DNA from: Crocinitomicaceae bacterium
Lineage (GTDB): Bacteria; Bacteroidota; Bacteroidia; Flavobacteriales_D; Sanyastnellaceae
Reading direction: 5' to 3'
DNA: 17,834 nucleotides
Assembly: GCA_020848015.1 (NCBI GenBank)
Contig: JADLBA010000281.1
Coordinates: 1-17,834 of the forward strand
Part shown: positions 7,831 through 15,225 of the stretch, one piece after another
Numbering within the stretch: the stretch's first letter is position 1
Layout of the letters: every line of letters begins with the position of its first letter
The notes under the pieces: generated by a model
Seen by the model: the letters and a program-made list of their open reading frames with translations, nothing else
What the model was told of the DNA's origin: nothing
The model's database searches: none
Program-made: the position numbers and the translations under genes

Positions 7831-9711
7831 ATGAAAAAATTTATTTCTTCCATTTTCCTGTCAATCAATGTTCTTATTATACAGAATGTATCAGCACAGG
7901 GAGTTGCAGTTGGTGCCGGCGGTGGAAACCCTGACCCATCGGCGATGTTCGAAGTACAGTCCACAAATAAGGGCTTATTACCTCCTCGAATGACTACGGC
8001 ACAACGAGATGCCATTGCCTTACCCGCCGAGGGATTGCAAATCTACAATCTCGACTGTCACACCCTTAACTTCAATGCCGGTACACCGGAATCGCCGGAA
8101 TGGGTTACGGTCAGTTCATCCAATTCGCTCCCTGCAAGTGTAACAATTTCTGCTGCACCATCGGGGACAGTATGCGAAAATACGAGTGTTATCTACAGTG
8201 CATTAGTAATAAATGGCGGCGGTTCTCCGACATATCAATGGAAGAAAAACAATGTGGCCATTCCAGGAGAAACAAACCCGGTTTATACCAATCCTTCTCC
8301 TGTCAATGGCGATGCCATTTCCTGTATCCTCACATCTGATGCACCTTGTATTTCGAATGCTACGGCTACTTCTAATATCATTACAGAGGTAGTGAACAGT
8401 CCGTCAGCGGTTACCGTCAGCATTACAGCAGACCCGGCTGGAGCAGTATGCGAAGGAACTACTGTCAACTTTTACTCTACCCCATCAAATGGCTGAAGTA
8501 CTCCTTCTTATCAGTGGCAAAAAAACGGGGTTAATATCAATGGGGCTACAGATCAGGATTTTTCCTCCGGGCTTCTCTCCAATAATGATCAGATCACCTG
8601 TGTGTTGACTTCGTCTCTCAATTGTGTTTCTGGATCGCCAGCAACCTCAAATAGTATTACAACAACTATTCTACCTCTCCCCTCCTCCGCATTTACACCC
8701 CCATCTGCTACTCAAAATTTCCCAGTAACTTTTGCGCCGGTAGTGCCCGGTAATACATATAGCTGGGCATTTTCAAGTGGTTCCATCGGATCGAGCAACG
8801 ATCAGAATCCAGTTGTATCTTGGTCGGGCACGGGAACCTTTAACGTAAGCCTCACTCTTACATCTGTGAATGGGTGTAGCAGCACAACCAATAGTTCCAT
8901 CATAGTGAATCCTTCCACCACTGTCACTCTAAATGCTAATGGAAGCGGTGCCAATGGGAGCATACAATCATTTTCGGTACCCTCGGGTGTAACCACCATT
9001 ATCATCGAAGCGAGCGGGGCACAGGGGGGTACAGCCTACTCAGGATCAAACAATTTCATCGGTGGCAAAGGAGCAAGGATGAAAGGTACCTTTTCCGTTA
9101 CTCCCGGACAATTGCTGAAAGTAGTAGTAGGGCAAGCGGGCGGAAGTTCTTCTTCCTATCACAGTGGCGGCGGTGGAGGAAGTTTTGTATGGGATAATGC
9201 AACAACCAGCCTGTTGATTGCGGCCGGTGGTGGTGGTGGCGGAGGAAATCTTCCCGATGGAAACGAGCAAGGGTCAATTGCGCAAAACGGAAATCGCGGT
9301 GGACAAATAGTGGGAGCTTACAACGGAGGCGGGAACGGTTATGGAGATGGAGGCACCAGTGGAAACGGTGGTTCTGGTGGTTCTGGTGGCTCTGGCCCCG
9401 GCAGTGACGGCGGTGGTGCAGGCTGGCTGACGAATGGAAATGGCAGCGGTTATGGCTATACTAAGTTCAGCTTTGCCGGAGGAACAGGAGGATCTGCCAA
9501 CGGAGGTTATGGTGGTGGTGGTGGCCAAAGTAGCTGCTGCGGTGGAGGTGGTGGCGGTGGGTACAGCGGCGGTGGAGGAAGCGGATGGGCCAGCTCATCC
9601 CCCAACTGCAACGCTCCGGGGGGCGGTGGCGGTTCCTATAACACGGGAACTAACCAGACCAATGTTGCGGGGACTCAATTAGGAGATGGAGTAGTGACGA
9701 TTACCTATTAA
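7831..9711 (+). pseudogene. Secreted Ig-like/PKD/glycine-rich surface protein interrupted by an in-frame TGA
   Basis: One reading frame runs from ATG 7831 to TAA 9711, broken only by a TGA at 8494-8496 (codon 222). The first half would give 221 residues; the second half is open from just after the TGA to 9711 with a weak internal GTG at 8602. Order: signal peptide (residues 1-23, ending SAQG); a Bacteroidota-type segment with NPDPSAMFEVQSTNKGLLPP; an Ig-like repeat at about 103-190 with a Cys pair and YQWKKN; a second such repeat carrying the TGA before YQWQKN; a PKD-like domain with YSWAFSSGS and GTFNVSLTLTS; and a C-terminal glycine-rich domain. Aligning the repeats puts the TGA where repeat 1 has Gly, so GGA to TGA is the likely change. 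No C-terminal sorting domain is visible. The role is probably cell-surface or extracellular binding. The lack of frameshifts suggests recent inactivation or a sequencing error. Confidence 0.8.
8935..9708 (+). other. Region coding for a glycine-rich domain (ALK-type Gly_rich fold)
   Basis: This stretch codes for the last 258 residues of the interrupted secreted protein. It starts with FSVPSGVTTIIIEASGAQGG, continues with VTPGQLLKVVVGQAGG, HSGGGGGSFVWDNATT and LLIAAGGGGGGG, and ends GDGVVTITY. This order (hydrophobic strand, GAQGG, VGQ-G, GGGGGSFV, IAAGGGGG) is the pattern of the glycine-rich domain of ALK-like proteins and bacterial Gly_rich families. The long GGN/GGT codon runs generate several spurious reading frames on both strands; none is a real gene. 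Confidence 0.75.
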
Positions 9712-9724
9712 TTTTTTCGTGAAG

Positions 9725-9765
9725 AAACAGGAAGGCTCTCAGCATAGAAGCCTTCCTGTTTTTTT
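9725..9765 (+). terminator. Rho-independent terminator after the secreted protein gene
   Basis: A perfect 13-bp stem, AAACAGGAAGGCT (9725-9737) with AGCCTTCCTGTTT (9749-9761), encloses an 11-base loop and runs into seven T (9759-9765). It begins 13 bases after the stop codon at 9711. The strength and placement make this a confident intrinsic terminator. Confidence 0.92.
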
Positions 9766-9960
9766 ATAATACTTATTTTCAAGTGTATCCATAGCACCCT
9801 CAACTTTACAAATCAGACTCTAACTTTATATAAAAACAAGAATCAAATCACACTCGTAGTGATGTTTCCCAAACCAGCATAAAGCAATAGAAAAATAGCT
9901 CTTTGGATTGTATATTTCTATTGTGCAATCTGGATTCATAGTAGGTACCACTATGAAAAC

Positions 9961-9968
9961 AATCTTTG
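9961..9968 (+). promoter_or_regulatory. Possible -7 element for meaB
   Basis: AATCTTTG differs from TAnnTTTG only at the first base and lies 25 bases before the meaB ATG, a normal spacing for a Bacteroidota promoter. No clear -33 TTG is seen. An imperfect palindrome, ATAGT-AGGTACC-ACTAT (9938-9954), lies just upstream, where a regulator could bind. Confidence 0.3.
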
Positions 9969-9993
9969 CATATTTGATCCACGAAAAAAACGT

Positions 9994-11073
9994 ATGAAAT
10001 CCAGAGCACAGCAAAAGGCAGAACACGCAGCCGTGAAAAAGATTCGTGAGCGGTCAGAACTGAAACCTCCCGAATACTATACCGATGGAATACTCCGGGG
10101 CGACAGAGTGGTATTATCACAAGCGCTAACTATTGTGGAAAGTACGTCTCCATTGCATCGTACTCTTTCCTCTTCAATTGTATCGGCATGTCTCCCACAC
10201 TCAGGAAATTCACTAAGGATCGGAATTACCGGAGTTCCAGGTGTTGGGAAGAGCACATTCATTGAAGCATTCGGCGCATACCTCATCGGAAATCAGCAAA
10301 AAAAAATAGCCGTGCTGGCCATTGATCCGAGCAGTCCTGTGAGCGGAGGGAGCATTCTGGGAGATAAAACACGAATGGAAAAACTTGCAACAGAAACCCG
10401 CGCTTTCATCCGTCCATCGCCCTCCGCAAACTCATTTGGGGGTGTTGCACGCAAGACGAGAGAAGCCATCGTATTGTGTGAAGCCGCGGGATTTGACTGC
10501 ATCCTTGTAGAGACCGTAGGTGTAGGGCAAAGCGAAACCACCGTGCATAATTTGACCGATTTTTTCCTGCTGCTGATGCTGGCAGGAGCAGGCGATCAAT
10601 TGCAGGGAATCAAGCGGGGTATCATGGAAATGTGCGATGGAATACTGATAACAAAAGCGGATGGTGATAATGCTTCGGCAGCAAAACGGGCACGGACAGA
10701 ATATTTTTCAGCGCTTCATCTCTTCGCCCCGTCCGAATCGGGGTGGAAACCCAGGGTGGAAATTTGTTCTGCAATCACAAATACCGGTATTGATCATGCA
10801 TGGAGCATTATTCACGACCACGAGAAGTGGATGAAAGAGAGGAATCTTTTCGATTACCGTCGAAGTACCCAAGATCTGCAATGGATGCACAATACCATTA
10901 AAGATAATGTGTTGGCTAATTTCTTTTCAGATTCCAAAAATAAAATCGCGCTCAGCGAAGCTGAAAAGCTCATCAAGCAGAGAAAAATTTCGCCGTTTGA
11001 TGCTGCGGAGAAATTGGTGAAACAATCATGGGAAAATCTAAGATCAGATCCTATCTCGGGAGAAATTCTTTAA
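9994..11073 (+). CDS. meaB: Methylmalonyl-CoA mutase-associated GTPase MeaB (ArgK/LAO family)
   Basis: A 359-residue G3E-family GTPase. Walker A is GITGVPGVGKST at 77-88. A switch region DPSSPVSGGSILGDKTRM lies at 111-128, Walker B/switch II is ILVETVGVGQSE at 170-181, and the base-recognition region is TKADGDN at 220-226. The C-terminus ends with SPFDAAEKLVKQ, typical of the dimerisation arm. MeaB loads and protects adenosylcobalamin in methylmalonyl-CoA mutase; ArgK-type naming reflects an older annotation. No mutase subunit gene is in the window, so the partner is encoded elsewhere. The ATG at 9994 fits the family length. It is preceded by a terminator-isolated 280-base spacer, so it has its own promoter, and it is followed by a long noncoding stretch. 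Confidence 0.95.
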   Translation: MKSRAQQKAEHAAVKKIRERSELKPPEYYTDGILRGDRVVLSQALTIVESTSPLHRTLSSSIVSACLPHSGNSLRIGITGVPGVGKSTFIEAFGAYLIGNQQKKIAVLAIDPSSPVSGGSILGDKTRMEKLATETRAFIRPSPSANSFGGVARKTREAIVLCEAAGFDCILVETVGVGQSETTVHNLTDFFLLLMLAGAGDQLQGIKRGIMEMCDGILITKADGDNASAAKRARTEYFSALHLFAPSESGWKPRVEICSAITNTGIDHAWSIIHDHEKWMKERNLFDYRRSTQDLQWMHNTIKDNVLANFFSDSKNKIALSEAEKLIKQRKISPFDAAEKLVKQSWENLRSDPISGEIL

Positions 11074-11376
11074 CAGCAAAGGTTGTGAAGGATTCAAGGC
11101 ACTCCACTCAGATTAAAGAAAGTGAAACTATAACATCGCATAGATAGAAAAAATATTCTTCTGCACCAAAAAACGGTTCAACCCGATTATACCAATTCTA
11201 TATAGGAATAGTCCAATGCAAATCACAGAAGCTTAGCGTCTTTGTGGTATTGGTTAGAATATCGGAATATTTCAAAAATAGAAATACTCTAACCTTATAA
11301 TGCCCAATCGAACCACCGGAATATTGATTCATGACAACCGGAATTTAGGAAAACTGGGATGACGGGCGTGGATCCC

Positions 11377-11405
11377 GTAGAGACACCCAAATTGGGGGTC
11401 TCTAC
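11377..11405. repeat. Inverted-repeat hairpin of the GTAGAGAC...GTCTCTAC type
   Basis: GTAGAGACACCC (11377-11388) and GGGGGTCTCTAC (11394-11405) pair over 12 positions with one A-G mismatch around the 5-base loop AAATT. The GTAGAGAC/GTCTCTAC ends are the form of a palindromic intergenic repeat I recall from many Bacteroidota and cyanobacterial genomes. With no T-run after it, and no gene ending close by, it is more likely a dispersed repeat than a terminator. Confidence 0.7.
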
Positions 11406-11492
11406 CAATAATCCCAATAATCCCCATCACCACAACGCCAATAAATTCACTAAATCCACTAAACCCACCAAAACCAATGAAACCAATCAATC
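11403..11492. repeat. Degenerate 9-bp tandem repeat, about ten units
   Basis: Splitting the sequence every nine bases from 11403 gives related units, clearest at 11448-11492: CACTAAATC, CACTAAACC, CACCAAAAC, CAATGAAAC, CAATCAATC. Upstream units (TACCAATAA, TCCCAATAA) keep the period and the C/A-rich, G-poor strand bias. It abuts the hairpin repeat directly. The unit length equals three codons, which explains the spurious open frame over it. Confidence 0.65.
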
Positions 11493-11908
11493 GAAAATAT
11501 CAAAAACAGAGGGTAAAAATAAAAAATGGAGTCCAAATTCAATTAGATCAATCATCAACCAATATAAACGGATAGTTACAATAAATGCAAAAAACCTACA
11601 TACAGATTTTGTATGACAATCACGATTTCACGACCACATCATTCGGAATACACATTCATTTGAAGCGATCCAAAATTATAATACCAACAATCCATTAAAA
11701 TGGAAGGAAAATAAATTATACATAAAAAAGGTAAACTACCACTACATATATATATTATATTGATGGATATTTCGACATACGCTATAAGGGAAAATGGTTC
11801 ATTAAACGATGTTTCCAAACTCCACGGCTCCCGTTATTTTATCTATAACCACCTCAGCTCCCACGTCAGATTATTACATAGCAAATTGAATCAGTAATTC
11901 ACCTCAGG

Positions 11909-11937
11909 TTTCCTTCCCTGCCGATATCTTAACTTTG
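11909..11937 (+). promoter_or_regulatory. Putative Bacteroidota-type promoter for copA
   Basis: TAACTTTG (11930-11937) is an exact match to the -7 consensus TAnnTTTG, 26 bases before the copA ATG. TTTC (11909-11912) lies 17 bases upstream as a weak -33 candidate. This is the best -7 match I found for a plus-strand gene in the window. I see no obvious metal-regulator palindrome overlapping it. Confidence 0.55.
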
Positions 11938-11963
11938 TCCCATGAAAGACATAATAGGATAAT

Positions 11964-14393
11964 ATGGATACTATACAACATACAATAGAAATTCCACTAG
12001 TTGGGGTTAACAGTGAGCACTGTGCCAGAATAATTGAGGGGGGGCTTTCTGAGATAGAGGGAGTTACTAAATATAGAGTTGATATAAATAATAAAAAGGC
12101 AATTATAGAAGTCAACAATTCGAAAGAAGCGATTGATAAAGCAATCAGAACAATCAGAGACCTTGGGTATGAGGTGGGAAGCATTAAGAAAATATTTCCG
12201 GTCACGGGTATGTCGTGTGCTTCATGTGCAATAAGTGCAGAAACAATCATGAAAGCTCAAAATGGAGTATTGAATGCAATAGTAAATTTTGCAAACTCAA
12301 ATGCCACAGTTGAGTATATTCCTGACCTGATCAATACCTCTCAAATGAAGCAGGCATTACAATCCATTGGTTATGATATGATCATAGAAGAGGAAAATGC
12401 CGAAGAATTGAAAGAAGAAATTTACAAGAATCATTTATCTGAATTAAGAACAAATATCATTTGGGTAATTGCACTGACGCTTCCGGTGGTTGCATTAGGT
12501 ATGTTCTTCATGGATATGCCCAATGGTAATATCTTAATGATGGTGCTGACAACTCCTGTAATATTTTGGTTTGGAAAAAATTTTTTTAAGAATGCAATAA
12601 AGCAAGCAAAGCATTTCAAAGCTACTATGGATACGTTGGTGGCATTAAGTACCGGAATTGCCTATTTATTCAGTGTATTTAATACATTTTACCCTGAATT
12701 TTGGAAAAAAAGAGGTGTAGAATCCCATGTCTATTTTGAAGCAGTTTCAGTGGTAATCACATTTATCTTATTGGGGAAGTTTCTGGAAGAAAGAGCAAAA
12801 TCGAGTACGTCATCTGCAATTAAAAAATTGCTTGGTCTTCAACCCAAAAAAGTCATCGTTATTTATGGCAGTGGCAACGAAAAAGAAATATCGATATCTC
12901 AGGTCAAGATTGGAGATCGAATACTAGTAAGACCTGGCGACAAAATACCAGTGGACGGCGAATTGTTCGAGGGCAATTCTTTTGTTGACGAAAGTATGAT
13001 CAGCGGGGAATCAATTCCCGTGGAAAAAACAACAGGAGCTAAAGTATTTGCCGGAACCATTAATCAGAAGGGAAGTTTTAAAATTGTGGCGCAAAAAGTT
13101 GGCGGGGAAACCGTTTTGGCTCAAATAATTAAAATGGTTCAGGAGGCACAAGGAAGTAGGGCACCGGTACAAAAGTTAGTTGACAAAATATCCGGAATTT
13201 TTGTACCAGTAATAATTGGAATTTCAATTCTAAGTTTAATAATATGGGGAATAATAGGGGGAGAAAATGGATTAACCTATGGTTTGCTTTCAATGGTAAC
13301 AGTATTGATAATCGCCTGCCCGTGTGCACTTGGATTGGCAACGCCTACAGCAATTATGGTAGGTATAGGTAAGGGGGCAGAACGTGGGATTTTGATTAAA
13401 GACGCAGAAAGTTTAGAATTAGCAAAAAATGTAAACACAGTTATTTTAGATAAAACAGGGACAATCACGGAAGGAAAACCTGAAGTAACAGAAATATTAA
13501 CGATAGCGCAGTCTGCCACTGACAATCTGAAAGAGATTCTTTTATCCATAGAGTCTCAATCCGGGCATCCCCTGGCAGATGCGGTCAGTAAAAGATTGAG
13601 AGGTGAAGGAGTAAAGCAGGTTCCGATAAGTAATCTGGAAAGTATAACCGGAAAAGGGGTTAGAGCCATTTATAATGGTCAAAACTATTTCGTCGGAAAT
13701 AAAGCATTGCTGAGGGAAAATAATATCACTATAGATGGAGCTTTGGAATCAAAAGCAAATGAGTGGGAAAAAGAAGCAAAAACAGCGGTATATTTTTCAG
13801 ATGCAAATGAGGTACAAATAGTTGCAATCATAGCAGACAGGATCAAAAAAACTTCTGCCGAGGCAGTAGCAAAATTACAAAGTGGGGGGATAGACGTTTA
13901 TATGTTGACGGGAGACAACACGCAAACAGCTAGTGCTGTAGCAAAGCAAGTCGGAATAATGGAATTCAGAGCGGAAGTTCTCCCATCAGGGAAATCAGAC
14001 TTTATAAAAGGACTTCAAAGCAAAGGGAAAATTGTCGCAATGGTAGGAGACGGTATTAACGACTCACAAGCATTAGCTCAGGCCGATGTAAGTATTGCCA
14101 TGGGAAAAGGATCAGATATAGCCATAGATGCATCCAAAATGACCATTATTTCATCTGATCTATTACTAATACCGGAGGCGATCCAGTTATCAAAACTAAC
14201 CGTAAAAACGATAAAGCAGAATTTGTTTTGGGCATTTATCTATAACATCATCAGTATTCCAATTGCAGCAGGAATTTTATTCCCAATTAATGGATTTATT
14301 TTAAACCCAATGATTGCTGGAGCAGCTATGGCTCTAAGCTCAGTAAGTGTAGTAAGCAATAGCTTATGGTTAAAAATGAAATCGTTGGATTGA
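11964..14393 (+). CDS. copA: Cu(I)/Ag(I)-translocating P1B-type ATPase (CopA-like)
   Basis: An 809-residue inner-membrane exporter. Two N-terminal heavy-metal-associated domains: the first (about 6-72) has NSEHC, keeping one Cys (C20) in place of CxxC; the second (about 77-145) has GMSCASC with C85 and C88. Actuator motif ISGES lies at 346-350. The membrane metal site is ACPCALGLATPT (C452-Pro-C454). The catalytic core has DKTGT (phosphorylated D496), SGHPLADA (H535-P536), MLTGDN at 647-652 and GDGINDSQALAQADVSIAM from 695. Helix 7 has FIYN (760-761) and helix 8 has MALSS (789-793), the residues that mark Cu(I)/Ag(I) specificity (P1B-1) rather than Zn/Cd. It is followed by a two-component system 145 bases downstream, suggesting copper-responsive control. 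Base and codon use are more AT-rich than meaB or queE. Confidence 0.94.
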   Translation: MDTIQHTIEIPLVGVNSEHCARIIEGGLSEIEGVTKYRVDINNKKAIIEVNNSKEAIDKAIRTIRDLGYEVGSIKKIFPVTGMSCASCAISAETIMKAQNGVLNAIVNFANSNATVEYIPDLINTSQMKQALQSIGYDMIIEEENAEELKEEIYKNHLSELRTNIIWVIALTLPVVALGMFFMDMPNGNILMMVLTTPVIFWFGKNFFKNAIKQAKHFKATMDTLVALSTGIAYLFSVFNTFYPEFWKKRGVESHVYFEAVSVVITFILLGKFLEERAKSSTSSAIKKLLGLQPKKVIVIYGSGNEKEISISQVKIGDRILVRPGDKIPVDGELFEGNSFVDESMISGESIPVEKTTGAKVFAGTINQKGSFKIVAQKVGGETVLAQIIKMVQEAQGSRAPVQKLVDKISGIFVPVIIGISILSLIIWGIIGGENGLTYGLLSMVTVLIIACPCALGLATPTAIMVGIGKGAERGILIKDAESLELAKNVNTVILDKTGTITEGKPEVTEILTIAQSATDNLKEILLSIESQSGHPLADAVSKRLRGEGVKQVPISNLESITGKGVRAIYNGQNYFVGNKALLRENNITIDGALESKANEWEKEAKTAVYFSDANEVQIVAIIADRIKKTSAEAVAKLQSGGIDVYMLTGDNTQTASAVAKQVGIMEFRAEVLPSGKSDFIKGLQSKGKIVAMVGDGINDSQALAQADVSIAMGKGSDIAIDASKMTIISSDLLLIPEAIQLSKLTVKTIKQNLFWAFIYNIISIPIAAGILFPINGFILNPMIAGAAMALSSVSVVSNSLWLKMKSLD

Positions 14394-14496
14394 ATTAAAA
14401 ATCACTTGTTAAATTAAACTTGCTGCGCTGGAAATAGGTAATCCTAAAAATTTCAGTATCACTATTGGGTCTTCCTATTAATGATAAAGTTGTGAG

Positions 14497-14515
14497 ATTC
14501 CCAATATATTCCCAA
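14497..14515 (+). promoter_or_regulatory. Candidate operator: ATTCCCAA direct repeat with 11-bp period
   Basis: ATTCCCAA occurs at 14497-14504 and again at 14508-14515, one DNA helical turn apart, and an inverted ATTGGG lies at 14464-14469. OmpR-family regulators typically bind tandem half-sites spaced 10-11 bp, and the site lies 24 bases before the ATG of such a regulator. Autoregulation is inferred; no binding evidence exists. A weak -7-like TACCTTTA follows at 14526-14533. Confidence 0.4.
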
Positions 14516-14538
14516 CTTCAATACCTACCTTTACAATA

Positions 14539-15225
14539 ATGAAAGTTCTGATCGTTGAAGATGAAAAAGACCTCAGAGAAACAATTGCCACCTCTCTGGC
14601 AAAAGAACATTTTGTAATAGAAACGGCAAAAGATTTTTATTCTGCAAGTGAAAAGATGGAAATCTATGATTACGATTGTATTCTCCTTGACATTATGTTG
14701 CCAAACGGGAGCGGGCTACAGCTATTAGAACAACTGAAAAAACAAGGAAAGGCAGGAAATGTAATTATCATTTCTGCTAAAAATTCTCTATACGATAAAC
14801 TTAAAGGACTTGAACTTGGAGCAGACGACTATTTGACCAAGCCATTTCACATTGCCGAACTCAATGCGCGAATTAAAGCAGTTTTGCGCAGGCAAAAGAT
14901 GGATGGTAAATCTACCATAGAGACTGCCAATATAGTCTTAGATATAAAAGACCGGACATTTTCAGTAAATAAAAAAAATATTCCACTCAATAGAAAAGAG
15001 TTTGACATTCTGAATTACTTCCTGTTCAACAAAAACCGGTTGGTGACAAAAGCCGCATTGGCAGAACATGTTTGGGGAGATTATATTGACAAAATGGACA
15101 ACTACGATTTTATTTATTACCAAATAAAAAATCTCAGGAAAAAATTGAGTGAGTCAAAGGCAGAAATAGAAATTGAAGCTGTTTATGGAATAGGGTATAA
15201 GTTAGTAGAAAATGAAATTACTTAA
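14539..15225 (+). CDS. OmpR/CusR-family response regulator
   Basis: A 228-residue DNA-binding regulator. The receiver domain (about 1-118) starts MKVLIVEDEKDLRETI with acidic pocket residues E7/D8, the phospho-acceptor Asp51 in CILLDIMLPNGSG, the switch Ser79 in VIIISA and Lys101 in DDYLTKPF. A winged-helix effector domain (about 127-225) includes NRKEFDILNYFLFNKNRLVT, DNYDFIYYQIKNLRKKL and the C-terminal IEAVYGIGYKL. The kinase gene starts 14 bases before this gene ends, so the two are co-translated. Being directly downstream of copA suggests a CusR/CopR-like copper or silver response; the signal is inferred from neighbours. A direct repeat just upstream may be its own binding site. Confidence 0.94.
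   Translation: MKVLIVEDEKDLRETIATSLAKEHFVIETAKDFYSASEKMEIYDYDCILLDIMLPNGSGLQLLEQLKKQGKAGNVIIISAKNSLYDKLKGLELGADDYLTKPFHIAELNARIKAVLRRQKMDGKSTIETANIVLDIKDRTFSVNKKNIPLNRKEFDILNYFLFNKNRLVTKAALAEHVWGDYIDKMDNYDFIYYQIKNLRKKLSESKAEIEIEAVYGIGYKLVENEIT

Larger units (their letters stand above)
11074..11963. other. Gene-poor, repeat-bearing spacer between meaB and copA
   Basis: About 890 bases with no convincing gene. One plus-strand frame (11359-11616, 85 codons) exists only because it reads through a hairpin and a 9-bp tandem repeat, giving a low-complexity Thr/Lys/Asn peptide, so I do not call it. Recognisable contents are a short phrase near 11232-11248 resembling common intergenic repeats, the hairpin at 11377-11405, the tandem repeat at 11403-11492 and a promoter-like box at 11930. 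The right half is strongly AT-rich. I see no transposase remnant. Confidence 0.6.

Noticed and set aside
8494..8496. TGA recoded as glycine (code 25) or selenocysteine
   Set aside because: Several genes in the window end in TGA as a normal stop, the repeat alignment predicts an ordinary Gly, and the protein is not a redox enzyme.
9046..9682. Long frames on both strands across the glycine-rich region
   Set aside because: GGN-rich sequence suppresses stops in all frames; the translations are homopolymer-like (Thr or Val/Ala runs).
11232..11248. CTTAGCGTCTTTGTGGT resembling a common heptamer-based intergenic repeat
   Set aside because: Only one degenerate copy is present, too little to call a repeat without a genome-wide search.
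11359..11616. 85-codon plus-strand reading frame upstream of copA
   Set aside because: It reads through the hairpin and the 9-bp tandem repeat, giving a low-complexity Thr/Lys/Asn peptide with no motif; the open frame follows from the repeat period being a multiple of three.
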